Shown here piece by piece: positions 1-7,380 of a stretch of 64,000 nt of DNA. Under the pieces are notes generated by a model. The model saw only the letters and a program-made list of their open reading frames with translations, had not been told where the DNA came from and ran no database searches. The stretch comes from Rhodobacteraceae bacterium UBA6197 (GTDB taxonomy: Bacteria; Pseudomonadota; Alphaproteobacteria; Rhodobacterales; Rhodobacteraceae), in assembly GCA_002422085.1 (NCBI GenBank), contig DISZ01000005.1, positions 124,001 to 188,000 of the forward strand, in the 5' to 3' direction. A program made the position numbers and the translations under genes. Position 1 is the stretch's first letter; every line of letters begins with the position of its first letter.

Positions 1-738
1 GCGAAAGAGGGTTTCATTCCGGGGGTCTAGCACATCTCAAACAGGCGCCGAAACCGGCGCGTCGGGTTCCCCCTTTGGTAAAGCAGTTTTCCGCGCATGG
101 GAAGGCAAACACCGAAACGTGTGCGCCGGCGACTCGCGCGACGTTGCCGGATGATCCACCTTTGGGGGCGCAAGTTTGTCTGAGGTTTCATGCGCTTGCG
201 TTCGCTCTTTGCGCTTGGCGTCGGTGTGGTGATCCCGCCGACGTTGTTCACGGCGGTGTTGACTTTGGCCGTGCGCGATCGGCTGCGGCGCAATTCGTTC
301 CCGCCCGCCAAGGTGCCCCAACCACCGTGGCGGATGGTGGCGAGGTTGAAACGGGGCCGGGCATCGCCGCGCAGAGGCTTGGGGGCGATCCGGGGCGACA
401 GGGTCACCACAAGGATGGTCTGCAAGTCTGCCGTGCCGGCGACTACAGGAAACGGAGTGGTCCGCGCCAGCATTGCACCGCGCGGCATCCGGATTTCGGG
501 AGAGCGCTGGGTCCGGTCGTATCAATCATCGGGCGGACGGTCCAAGGGGGCGCCGGCCCGATCCTGATACGGGCAGATGCCGCTTTGGTTTGTGCCGTTC
601 CCGTGGATTTGGCGACATCGCGATGACCGCCAATGTGGCGGGTGTCTTTGATCTGGCAAGATAGCTCGGGCCGGAGAGTCCCCGGCCCGGTTCGATCAGC
701 GTCGGCACCTCGGGTGCCAATAGACCTGACGCCAAAAG
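1..738. other. Region without a supportable gene
   Basis: Positions 1-30 read on the plus strand as nine codons ending in TAG at 28-30, so they could be the last residues of a gene lying to the left; this cannot be tested here. Several frames stay open between 27 and 626 on both strands. The plus frame from 190 starts with a plausible hydrophobic stretch but soon turns into Arg-rich, low-complexity sequence with rare AGG, ACA and GGA codons. I do not call any of these a gene. A GC-rich hairpin with 8-bp arms at 667-674 and 682-689 lies just past the 3' end of the minus-strand sulfhydrylase gene and may stop its transcript, although no T-run follows it. Confidence 0.5.
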
Positions 739-2022
739 TCAGGCGGATGCGGCGCTAAGCGCCTGATCCAGGTCGGCAATCAGATCGCCCGCATCCTCGA
801 TCCCGATTGACAGGCGCACCACATTGGGCGCGGAACCGGCAGCACGCTGCTGTTCTTCGCTCAACTGGCTGTGTGTGGTCGAGGCGGGGTGGATCACCAG
901 TGACCGCGTGTCGCCCAGATTGGCGACGTGGATGAACAACTCGAGGTTGTCCACCAGCTTGACACACGCGTCATACCCGCCCTTCATCGCAAAGGTGAAA
1001 AGCGCGCCTGCGCCCTTCGGGCAGACCTTGGCGACCCGCCCATGCCAGGGTGACGAGGCAAGTCCCGCATAGGTCACGTACTCGACCCGCGGGTCAGCCT
1101 CCAACCATTCGGCGACGCGCATGGCATTGGCGACGTGACGCTCCATCCGCAGGCTGAGGGTCTCGATCCCCATCATCGTGTAGTGTGCGCCTTGCGGGTT
1201 CATCGTCATGCCCAGATCGCGCAGCCCGATGGCGATGGAATGGAAGGTAAAGGCCATCGCCCCCAGCGCCTTGTGAAAGTTCAAGCCGTGATAGGCTGGC
1301 TCGGGCTCGGAAAGGCTGGGAAACTTGCCGCTGGCCGACCAGTCGAACTTGCCGCTGTCGACGATCACGCCACCGGTGACCGTGCCGTTGCCGGTCAGGT
1401 ATTTCGTCGCCGAATGAACCACCAGCGTCGCGCCCTGTTCAATCGGGCGGCAGAGGTAGGGCGTTGCCAATGTGTTATCGACGATCAGCGGCAGGCCGGC
1501 TTTGTTGGCCACCGCAGCCACCGCCGGAAGGTCGGTGATATAGCCGCCGGGATTGGAGATGCTTTCGCAGAAAATCGCGCGGGTGTTGTCGTCAATGGCG
1601 GCCTCAAGGGCTGCGGTATCGTCCAGATCGACAAACGTTGCCGACCACCCGAAGCGCTTGATGGTCTGGCTGAACTGGGTGATCGTGCCGCCATAAAGCC
1701 GGGTCGATGCGATGATGTTGCACCCAGGCCCCATCAGCGGAAACAGCGCCATGATCTGGGCCGCGTGGCCGGATGAGCAGCAGACCGCCCCCACGCCGCC
1801 TTCCAGTGCGGCAACCCGGGTGGCCAGCGCTGAAACGGTGGGATTGGTCAGCCGCGAATAGATGTAGCCGACCTCTTGCAGGCTGAACAAACGGGCCGCG
1901 TGCTCTGCATCTTTGAAAACATAGGCGGTGGTCTGGTAGATCGGCACCTGACAGGCCCCGGTGGCCGGGTCCGGCGCGACCCCGGCGTGAACTTGCAGTG
2001 TATCGAATGCATAATCGGTCAT
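739..2022 (-). CDS. metY: O-acetylhomoserine sulfhydrylase (MetY type)
   Basis: 427-residue PLP enzyme of the Cys/Met metabolism family. It is expected to make homocysteine from O-acetylhomoserine and sulfide in the cytoplasm. Visible signatures are the N-terminal Y-S-R-x-x-N-P-T segment near residues 55-62, the VDNT cofactor motif near 181-184 and the SATKYL motif with the Schiff-base lysine near residue 207. The length and the insert-rich C-terminal half fit the MetY subgroup rather than the ~390-residue MetZ group. The ATG at 2022 is chosen over a longer upstream frame because GGGAGAA sits about 6 bases before it and homology-like sequence begins there. The gene appears to be transcribed alone. 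A second, MetZ-type enzyme lies at 45804. Cystathionine gamma-lyase activity cannot be excluded from motifs alone. Confidence 0.93.
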   Translation of the reverse strand: MTDYAFDTLQVHAGVAPDPATGACQVPIYQTTAYVFKDAEHAARLFSLQEVGYIYSRLTNPTVSALATRVAALEGGVGAVCCSSGHAAQIMALFPLMGPGCNIIASTRLYGGTITQFSQTIKRFGWSATFVDLDDTAALEAAIDDNTRAIFCESISNPGGYITDLPAVAAVANKAGLPLIVDNTLATPYLCRPIEQGATLVVHSATKYLTGNGTVTGGVIVDSGKFDWSASGKFPSLSEPEPAYHGLNFHKALGAMAFTFHSIAIGLRDLGMTMNPQGAHYTMMGIETLSLRMERHVANAMRVAEWLEADPRVEYVTYAGLASSPWHGRVAKVCPKGAGALFTFAMKGGYDACVKLVDNLELFIHVANLGDTRSLVIHPASTTHSQLSEEQQRAAGSAPNVVRLSIGIEDAGDLIADLDQALSAASA

Positions 2023-2051
2023 CGTCGTTCTCCCGGAAAGAAATCTGCGGC

Positions 2052-2080
2052 ACCCTAGCCGAGCCTCACCCGGCGCACAA
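2052..2080 (-). promoter_or_regulatory. Putative sigma70 promoter of metY
   Basis: Read on the minus strand, TTGTGC (2080-2075) and TAGGGT (2057-2052) are separated by exactly 17 bases, and the implied start lies about 25 bases before the metY ATG. The -10 hexamer is a weak match. This is inferred from spacing and position only. Confidence 0.35.
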
Positions 2081-2199
2081 TGTCGCAGCGCGGGCCAGGA
2101 TTGCGCGGAAACCCAAGCAATGCAAACGGCTTTCCGGTGAAGCGGCGCCGGCGAAAGACTGTTCCAGAGGGCGGCTTGTCTGAAGAAAAACCGTCTTGA

Positions 2200-2281
2200 T
2201 TCTCGTTGGCTGAAATACTCCCGCCGGAGGCTCCTTTGTTCTGACAAGAGCCTCCGGCGGGAGTATTTCAGCCAACGAGAA
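2200..2281. terminator. Perfect 34-bp palindrome at end of the 2287 gene
   Basis: The arms 2200-2233 and 2248-2281 are exact reverse complements of 34 bases around a 14-base loop, an unusually long perfect hairpin. It begins six bases beyond the stop codon of the minus-strand gene at 2287, so it can serve as that gene's transcription stop. Each arm carries one copy of the dispersed GAGTATTT element seen elsewhere in the window, so the palindrome is two copies facing each other. Confidence 0.8.
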
Positions 2282-2286
2282 CCAGA

Positions 2287-3288
2287 TCAGCGCATCCAGA
2301 GTCCCTCGCGCTTTATCGTGTTGCGAATGACTTGTTCGCGTCTGGGCAGGTTGTCGCGATCGAACATTGCGCGAATTCTTTGACCTTTGCCTTGATAGAC
2401 CAGTTTTTTGATCGGATCGTAAGCGCGCAGCACTTTCTTGACCGGGTTGGGGGCGCAAATTTCCTCCAGCGCCAGAACGGCGCTGTCGCTTTCGCGGGCG
2501 TAAAGCAACGGGAACGCGCGGTAGTGGCAACTTGCCTTGCCATCGAGCCCGGCCAGCGCAGGGCCGGGTCGGCCGCCTCCGAAGGAATGGATCACCAGGG
2601 GCAGGGCAATCTGGTCAAGCCACGGGGCAAGGCTTTGGCACGCCAGCGCGTCGGGGGTGTCGGTCTTGATCGACACCGCGTAGTCGAGGAAGCGATTGCC
2701 AAACGCTACCGGATCGGCACCGAAGAACCAGCCTGCGTTGAAATAGAGGTAGCGTTCCCAGTATTCATCCGGCTGACTCAGGTCGAGCGACGCGGCAAAG
2801 TCCAAGCCAAAGCGGGTATAGAGTGATTTCCAGATGTCGGCATAGCCCGGCCCATAGAGTGGTGGCTCGGGCCAAGTGCCTTCGCGGCGCATCGAGGCGC
2901 TGGGGCGGGAGAAATCGAAGCTGACGTCAGACAAGGCTCCGGTGAAAATCGTGTCGGTGTCGAAAAAGACAAAGGGTTGGGCGTCGGGCAGAGCGGCCAA
3001 CGCCTCGATCTTGTTGCCATAGGGATAGTTTTGGCCAAAGGCGCGGGTCTCGAACGGCAGAATCTGGGCGCCAAGGCTTTCCAGCAGCGCCCGCACCGGG
3101 GCGGTGATGCGGGTATCGCCTTTCCAACGCGGGCCGGGCTGCGGTTCGGCAATGAACAGCGTGCCGGGGAAATCAGGGTTTTGGGCGCGAAACGAGGCCG
3201 CAAAAATAACAGCCTCGTATTCAAGTCGCCCATTTTGGGCCACACAGAGGACGTTGAACGCTTGTTGTTTTGGCCTATCTGCCGCCAT
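2287..3288 (-). CDS. Glycosyltransferase-like conserved protein
   Basis: 333 residues. The N-terminal half has alternating hydrophobic strands (FNVLCVAQNG, EAVIFAASF) followed near residue 107 by FVFFDTDTIF, a D-x-D-T signature of the kind that binds metal and nucleotide sugar in GT-A glycosyltransferases. A later FNAGWFFG segment resembles the N-A-G motif after the DxD in GT8-like enzymes. There is no signal peptide or membrane segment. The longer frame to 3483 is discarded because the ATG at 3288 begins the folded part and the extension overlaps the divergent gene at 3371. Substrate and pathway are unknown. It is monocistronic, with the neighbouring plus gene diverging 82 bp away. Confidence 0.7.
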   Translation of the reverse strand: MAADRPKQQAFNVLCVAQNGRLEYEAVIFAASFRAQNPDFPGTLFIAEPQPGPRWKGDTRITAPVRALLESLGAQILPFETRAFGQNYPYGNKIEALAALPDAQPFVFFDTDTIFTGALSDVSFDFSRPSASMRREGTWPEPPLYGPGYADIWKSLYTRFGLDFAASLDLSQPDEYWERYLYFNAGWFFGADPVAFGNRFLDYAVSIKTDTPDALACQSLAPWLDQIALPLVIHSFGGGRPGPALAGLDGKASCHYRAFPLLYARESDSAVLALEEICAPNPVKKVLRAYDPIKKLVYQGKGQRIRAMFDRDNLPRREQVIRNTIKREGLWMR

Positions 3289-3370
3289 AGTGACCCGTGC
3301 CCCCCGTGATTTTGCAGCACTATAAAGCGGAACGCGGGGCGGCAAAAGGGAGCCTTCGGGGGAATTGCAG

Positions 3371-3778
3371 ATGAGATGGATCGGAGTGGTGGCGGCGCTG
3401 GTCTGCGGAATGGGTCCGGCGGCGGCGCAGGACTTTACCACCGCGGCCGAAGTACGGCCGATCCTGGGGATGACGCGGGCCAATTGGGTCAGTCTGCGCG
3501 AATATGGCGGCGCCGATCTGATCTATTTCACCCATCTTCTGGCATGGCGCTGCGGGTTGTCGGCGATTCGATATGGGCTGAACGGGGATGCGCCGACGCA
3601 GGTCTTTGCTCTCGAGCCTTGCCATCAGGGTAGCGCCCAGCCAAACGCCATTACCACCGATGCGGTTTACGTCAAGCAGCCGATCGGTTCGGTGAAAACC
3701 TTGAGCGTCGTGGTGACCTATGACGATGGCAGCACCGAAAGCGCCGACTTCAAGCGCGCTCAGGTGCTGATGCACTAG
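3371..3778 (+). CDS. Small secreted protein of unknown function
   Basis: 135 residues with a clear Sec signal peptide: Met-Arg-Trp start, a hydrophobic core (GVVAALVCGMG) and an A-A-A-Q cleavage site near residue 20. The mature part has two cysteines (WRCGLS and EPCHQG) that could form a disulfide in the periplasm, and ends in a beta-rich segment with TYDDGS. The ATG at 3371 is preferred over TTG at 3365. I do not recognise the family. It is divergent from the glycosyltransferase-like gene and ends 40 bp before the tRNA-Tyr gene. Confidence 0.7.
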   Translation: MRWIGVVAALVCGMGPAAAQDFTTAAEVRPILGMTRANWVSLREYGGADLIYFTHLLAWRCGLSAIRYGLNGDAPTQVFALEPCHQGSAQPNAITTDAVYVKQPIGSVKTLSVVVTYDDGSTESADFKRAQVLMH

Positions 3779-3815
3779 ACGCCCGAACCCGTCTGCACGG
3801 TCAATTCTCGAGAAA

Positions 3816-3899
3816 TGGTGGGCGACCCTGGAATCGAACCAGGCACGAGTCGCCTCGGCGGAGTTACAGTCCGCTGCCGCACCTTGCAGCACGTCGCCC
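3816..3899 (-). tRNA. tRNA-Tyr (anticodon GTA)
   Basis: Reading the minus strand from 3899, a 7-bp acceptor (GGGCGAC with GTCGCCC), a D arm closed by GCTGC/GCAGC, an anticodon arm GCGGA-CTGTAAC-TCCGC with GTA in the loop, a long class II variable arm (CGAG-GCGA-CTCG) and a T arm CCTGG-TTCGATT-CCAGG fold without mismatch. Discriminator A and an encoded CCA end at 3816. The long variable arm plus GTA identifies it as tyrosine. It sits upstream of rlmB but on the opposite strand. Confidence 0.97.
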
Positions 3900-4059
3900 A
3901 CTGGGGGCGGGGAATACCGAAGCCCCTCCAAGGCGTCAAGCGGGAAAATCCGTCGCGCTTTTGAGGGGGCGTTTGGGCTTGCCAAAGCGGGGGCTTCTGG
4001 CGCAAACCGGCCGGAACAGACCTTGAATCCGGTCTGGGCGGCAACAACGGGGGCGCGCG

Positions 4060-4842
4060 ATGAAAAAACCAACCTGGGTTGTTGACAAGGAACGCACGCG
4101 CCGTGCCGCTTCGGCGGAAACGGTGTGGTTGTTCGGCTTGCATGCGGTGCGCGATGCGCTGACCAATCCGAGCCGCGAAAAGCTGCGTCTGGTGGTCACC
4201 AAGAACGCCGCCGACAAGTTGATCGACGCCATCGCCAAGGGCGGTATCAGCGCGGAGATCGTCGATCCGCGCAAGTTCGACGCCCATGTGCCGCTGGCGC
4301 CCGACTCGGTGCATCAGGGCGCCGCACTCGAGGTGCGACCGCTGCACTGGGGTAAACTGGACGAGGTCTGCCTTTCGGGTGCGGGCGCGCCATTGGTGGT
4401 GCTTTTGGACCGGGTCACGGATCCGCACAACGTGGGCGCGGTGCTGCGTTCGGCCGAAGTGTTTGGCGCGCGCGCGGTGATTGCCCCGGCGCGACATGCG
4501 GCGCCGGAAACCGGCGCTTTGGCCAAGACCGCCAGCGGTGCACTGGAACGTCAACCCTATCTTCGGGTCGTCAATCTGGCGCAGGCGATGGAAGAATTGC
4601 AGTCCATGGGCTATGTGCTTCTGGGTCTTGACGGCGACGCAACCGAGACGTTGGGCGAGGCGCTGGCGCGGATCGGGTCGCGCCCGGTGGGGCTGGTGAT
4701 GGGCGCCGAAGGGCCGGGGTTGCGTGAAAAGACCCGCGAGACCTGCGATGCGCTGGTGCGCATTCCCTATCCTGGCGGGTTCGGGTCGCTGAACGTGTCG
4801 AACGCGGCGGCGGTGGCGCTTTATGCAGCCGTGACGCGCTAG
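4060..4842 (+). CDS. rlmB: 23S rRNA (guanosine-2'-O-)-methyltransferase RlmB
   Basis: 260-residue SPOUT/TrmH-family enzyme that methylates the ribose of a guanosine (G2251 in E. coli numbering) in 23S rRNA, using SAM. The N-terminal substrate-binding domain (residues about 20-90) opens with GLHAVRDAL. The knotted catalytic domain shows the family motifs: DRVTDPHNVGAVLRSAE near 124-140, GLVMGAEGPGL near 210-220, and PYPGGFGSLNVSNAAAVALY at the C-terminus. The length is normal. The ATG at 4060 is the first in-frame start after the tRNA. It stands alone between the tRNA and the YHS gene. Confidence 0.95.
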   Translation: MKKPTWVVDKERTRRAASAETVWLFGLHAVRDALTNPSREKLRLVVTKNAADKLIDAIAKGGISAEIVDPRKFDAHVPLAPDSVHQGAALEVRPLHWGKLDEVCLSGAGAPLVVLLDRVTDPHNVGAVLRSAEVFGARAVIAPARHAAPETGALAKTASGALERQPYLRVVNLAQAMEELQSMGYVLLGLDGDATETLGEALARIGSRPVGLVMGAEGPGLREKTRETCDALVRIPYPGGFGSLNVSNAAAVALYAAVTR

Positions 4843-4923
4843 ATCACAAGTACTTCAGGCGGGTTTCGCCGGACACGCCGATCTGGCACTGTGCAGGTCT
4901 GCCCTACCGGAACCGGCTCCGCC

Positions 4924-5361
4924 ATGATGCGCCTCGTTGCCCCTTTCCTTGCGTTGTTTCTGATCGCTTTGCCGCTTGCCGCCAAGGACCGGATGCATGC
5001 GCATGGAGATTGGGCATTGGCGGGCTATGATGCGGTTGCCTATTTCGTGGCGGGTGAGGCCCGGCCTGGAATGCCCGATCAGGCGCTAAGGTGGCACGGG
5101 CAGGTGTGGCATTTTGAAACTCGGGCCAACCGTGCCACCTTTGAGGCAAACCCAGCCGCCTTTCAACCGCAATACGGTGGCTACAGCGTTGTTTCGGTTT
5201 CTGAAAACGCCCCAGCGGCGGGAGATCCACGAATCTTTGCGATCCATGAGGGACGGCTATATCTGCTGCAATCTACGGCCGAGCGCGACGCATTTCTGCG
5301 CGACCCCGAGGCAGTGATCGACCGTGCGGCCCAGGTTTGGCGCAGGCTTTCCGGGCAATGA
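4924..5361 (+). CDS. Secreted YHS-domain protein
   Basis: 145 residues. A signal peptide (MMRLVAPFLALFLIALPLAAK) is followed by a YHS-like domain: GDWALAGYDAVAYFVAGEARPG near residues 28-50, then the WHFETRANRATFEANPAAFQPQYGGY block in which the aromatic and N-P-x-x-x-x-P-x-Y-G-G-Y residues are diagnostic. YHS proteins are small metal- or heme-associated modules; in this periplasmic subgroup the ligand is not established. The start is ATG 4924; ATG 4927 is equally possible, and the frame open to 4891 lacks a signal-like start. Its 3' region runs into a candidate small-RNA/terminator segment. Confidence 0.85.
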   Translation: MMRLVAPFLALFLIALPLAAKDRMHAHGDWALAGYDAVAYFVAGEARPGMPDQALRWHGQVWHFETRANRATFEANPAAFQPQYGGYSVVSVSENAPAAGDPRIFAIHEGRLYLLQSTAERDAFLRDPEAVIDRAAQVWRRLSGQ

Positions 5362-5431
5362 GTCCCTTCACATCTGCGCGAGAGTGCCTTTGGGGGACTT
5401 TAAGGTTGCGCAAAGGTTCCTATGTCTAATC

Positions 5432-5520
5432 ACAGGCATGGTATCGGAACTACCGTGTTGAGAGATCACTGTCCCTCGTTCCGCACTTACGCGCCCGGCC
5501 CTTGGCTCGGGCGCATTTTT
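5432..5520 (+). ncRNA. Candidate sRNA or structured 3'UTR with terminator
   Basis: A 7-bp hairpin (CATGGTA with TACCGTG around a TCGGAAC loop) at about 5437-5457 is followed by a Rho-independent terminator: GCGCCCG (5491-5497), CGGGCGC (5508-5514) and T-run 5516-5520. The segment lies between the YHS gene and the CoA-binding gene, 18 bases before the latter's start. Either a short RNA is released from the 3' end of the YHS transcript, or it has its own promoter; I see no convincing -35/-10 pair. Confidence 0.4.
5489..5520 (+). terminator. Rho-independent terminator
   Basis: The stem GCGCCCG/CGGGCGC (extended inward by GCC/GGC with one bulged T) is followed by ATTTTT. It closes transcription coming from the YHS gene before the CoA-binding gene begins. 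Confidence 0.8.
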
Positions 5521-5537
5521 CTGCGAATCATGGTGCC

Positions 5538-5972
5538 ATGACACAGCAAAGCAATGATGAAATCCGCCAGATCTTGAGCAAGACCCGCGTTATCGCCGTG
5601 GTCGGGCTGTCGCCGAATGTGGACCGCGCCTCGTATCAGGTGGCGCGCTTCATGCAGCAAAGGGGGTTTCGGATCATTCCGGTCAATCCGGGGCAGGCGG
5701 GTCGGCAGATTCTGGGCGAAACGGTCTATGCCGATCTGGCCGCGATCCCCGGTGATGTGCCGGTCGATATGGTGGACATATTCCGCCATTCGGAGGCCGT
5801 GCCCGAGGTGGTCGATGCGGCTTTGGCGCATCTGCCGGGGCTTGGCACGATCTGGATGCAGTTGGGTGTCGTACATGAGGCCTCGGCCGCCGTGGCGCGG
5901 GCGCGCGGGGTGGAAGTGGTCATGGATCGTTGCCCGAAGATCGAATATCCCCGCGTAATGACCGGGGTCTGA
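5538..5972 (+). CDS. CoA-binding domain protein (YccU-like)
   Basis: 144 residues forming a single Rossmann-like CoA_binding domain. The glycine-rich turn VVGLSPNVDRASYQVARFM (residues about 19-37) and the FRIIPVNPG segment (about 42-50) are characteristic, as is the late GTIWMQLGVVHEASAAVARARGVEVVMDRCPKIEY region of the YccU group. Binding to CoA is family knowledge; no catalytic role is known for these stand-alone domains. ATG at 5538 is used rather than the longer frame from 5502, which would run through the terminator hairpin. It is convergent with the DegT gene. Confidence 0.88.
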   Translation: MTQQSNDEIRQILSKTRVIAVVGLSPNVDRASYQVARFMQQRGFRIIPVNPGQAGRQILGETVYADLAAIPGDVPVDMVDIFRHSEAVPEVVDAALAHLPGLGTIWMQLGVVHEASAAVARARGVEVVMDRCPKIEYPRVMTGV

Positions 5973-6027
5973 GCGGTAGGGGGGCTGTCTGCCCCCCGAA
6001 GGCCGACCCTTTCAGGGCCGTCCTCCT

Positions 6028-6058
6028 CCCCCCGAGAGTATTTTGCCAAAAAGAAGCG
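6028..6058 (+). repeat. Dispersed GAGTATTT/AAAAAG element, copy A
   Basis: Core GAGTATTTTGCCAAAAAG preceded by a C-run and followed by AAGCG, lying in the 87-bp gap between two convergent genes. The 31 bases 6028-6058 are identical to the reverse complement of 36155-36185. Confidence 0.85.
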
Positions 6059-6059
6059 A

Positions 6060-7277
6060 TCAGGCGGGTATGATTTCGGCGGCGGCGGCCAGCAGCGCCT
6101 CGGCGATGAAATCAAGCTCTGGCCGGGTCAGTCGCGCGGGCAGGCGCACATCGCAGGCGCGCATCAGCATGGCGCGGGTCTGTGGCAGGTCTGGCTGGTC
6201 AGGCAAGAATTGCCAGTTCCAGAACGCGCGGGCGTTGTCTTTGGAAAGACCAAAGACCTGAACCGAGACGCCACGCCGTTTGGCGGCGTCTTGAAAGGCG
6301 ATGGCCTGGGGATCCGTCCAATCGCCGATCAGGTTGAACTGAAGCGAATCCGGAGCGCGGGTTTCGGGGGCCAGTGCCGACGGGACGTGCAACTGGGAAG
6401 AAGTGTTGAGCCTTGCCGCGACATGGTCATGGTTGGCACGGCCATCGCGCACGCGGCGGTCCACTTCGGCGAGTTGTGGGCGGATGACTGCGGCCGACAG
6501 GTTCTGCATCCGGGTATTGTAGAGGGGCAGCTTGTTTTGCCAGTGTTGGAAGCTGTTTTGCAGGCCGGGATGTTTCTTCCAGTTATGTTCGTAGGCGCCA
6601 GACATGATGATGGCGCGAGCGGCCAGTTCGGGATCGTCAGTCACGAGTATACCGCCTTCGCCGGCGTTGATCAGCTTGTAGGACTGGAAGGAAAAACAGC
6701 CGATCTTGCCGATTGTGCCAATTTTTCGCCCGTTCCAAAGCGTGCCCAGCGAATGGGCGGCGTCCTCGATCACCGGAATGGCGCGCGCATCGCAAAGCGC
6801 CATGATCGCCTCCATGTCCGAGGTGTGGCCACGCATGTGGCTGATCATCACGGCCGCAATCGTGCCATCGAGTTTGGCCTCGAAATCGGCCATGTCGACG
6901 CGGAAATTGTCGGCCACTTCGACCAGAACCGGCACGCAATCGGCATGGACGATCGCCGAAGGCACGGCGGCAAAGGTGAAGGCGGGGACCAGAACGCGCG
7001 CCCCGCGCGGCAGGTCCAGCGCCTTGAGCGACAAGAACAGCGCAGCCGAGCACGAGGCGACGGCCAGCGCATAGCGCACGCCCATCAGTGCGGCAAATTC
7101 TTCTTCCAGCAGGGCAACCGGGGCGCCTTCGTTGGTGTAGCGAAACAGATCGCCCGAGGCGAGCAGCCGGTCGATCTCGGCGCGGGCCGCCTCGGGGATG
7201 GGTTCGGCGTCATAGACGTTGGGCGCCTGGATCGGGGTGGCGACATGGGGGGCGCGAAGGTGTCCGTCAGCAGGCAT
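6060..7277 (-). CDS. DegT/DnrJ/EryC1-family PLP aminotransferase
   Basis: 405-residue fold-type I aminotransferase of the sugar-aminotransferase family. It shows FRYTNEGAP near the N-terminus, the cofactor-proximal VIEDAAHSLGT block (D-A-A-H) near residue 166, and SYKLINAGEGG near 200, where K is the PLP Schiff-base residue. Such enzymes usually transfer an amine to a keto-sugar nucleotide, but no sugar pathway genes surround this one, so the substrate is open. ATG 7277 has AGGAA eight bases upstream. That ribosome-binding site lies in one arm of a hairpin (7281-7313). The upstream gene on the same strand ends 103 bp away. Confidence 0.88.
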   Translation of the reverse strand: MPADGHLRAPHVATPIQAPNVYDAEPIPEAARAEIDRLLASGDLFRYTNEGAPVALLEEEFAALMGVRYALAVASCSAALFLSLKALDLPRGARVLVPAFTFAAVPSAIVHADCVPVLVEVADNFRVDMADFEAKLDGTIAAVMISHMRGHTSDMEAIMALCDARAIPVIEDAAHSLGTLWNGRKIGTIGKIGCFSFQSYKLINAGEGGILVTDDPELAARAIIMSGAYEHNWKKHPGLQNSFQHWQNKLPLYNTRMQNLSAAVIRPQLAEVDRRVRDGRANHDHVAARLNTSSQLHVPSALAPETRAPDSLQFNLIGDWTDPQAIAFQDAAKRRGVSVQVFGLSKDNARAFWNWQFLPDQPDLPQTRAMLMRACDVRLPARLTRPELDFIAEALLAAAAEIIPA

Positions 7278-7280
7278 TTG

Positions 7281-7313
7281 CAGCTTTCCTGAATGTCACA
7301 TTTGGGAAAGCTG
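7281..7313 (-). promoter_or_regulatory. Hairpin covering the ribosome-binding site of the DegT gene
   Basis: CAGCTTTCC (7313-7305 on the minus strand) and GGAAAGCTG (7289-7281) are perfect 9-bp complements around a 15-base loop. The second arm contains the AGGAA Shine-Dalgarno sequence of the gene starting at 7277, so folding would hide it. It could instead be a protein-binding dyad. Confidence 0.5.
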
Positions 7314-7380
7314 TAAAGGATGCGTCAGCCAAAGGCCAAGTGAAACTTTCATGTCGGCGTTTGTTCGCCGTGCGGGCGGG

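Noticed and set aside
190..567. Possible small membrane protein
   Set aside because: The first 30 residues look hydrophobic, but the rest has rare codons and Arg-rich shadow-like sequence, and there is no ribosome-binding site. Left uncalled.
6022..6030. CCTCCTCCC motif in the plus strand
   Set aside because: It matches the CcsR loop motif but has no flanking stem; it is a chance occurrence in a C-rich tract next to the dispersed element.
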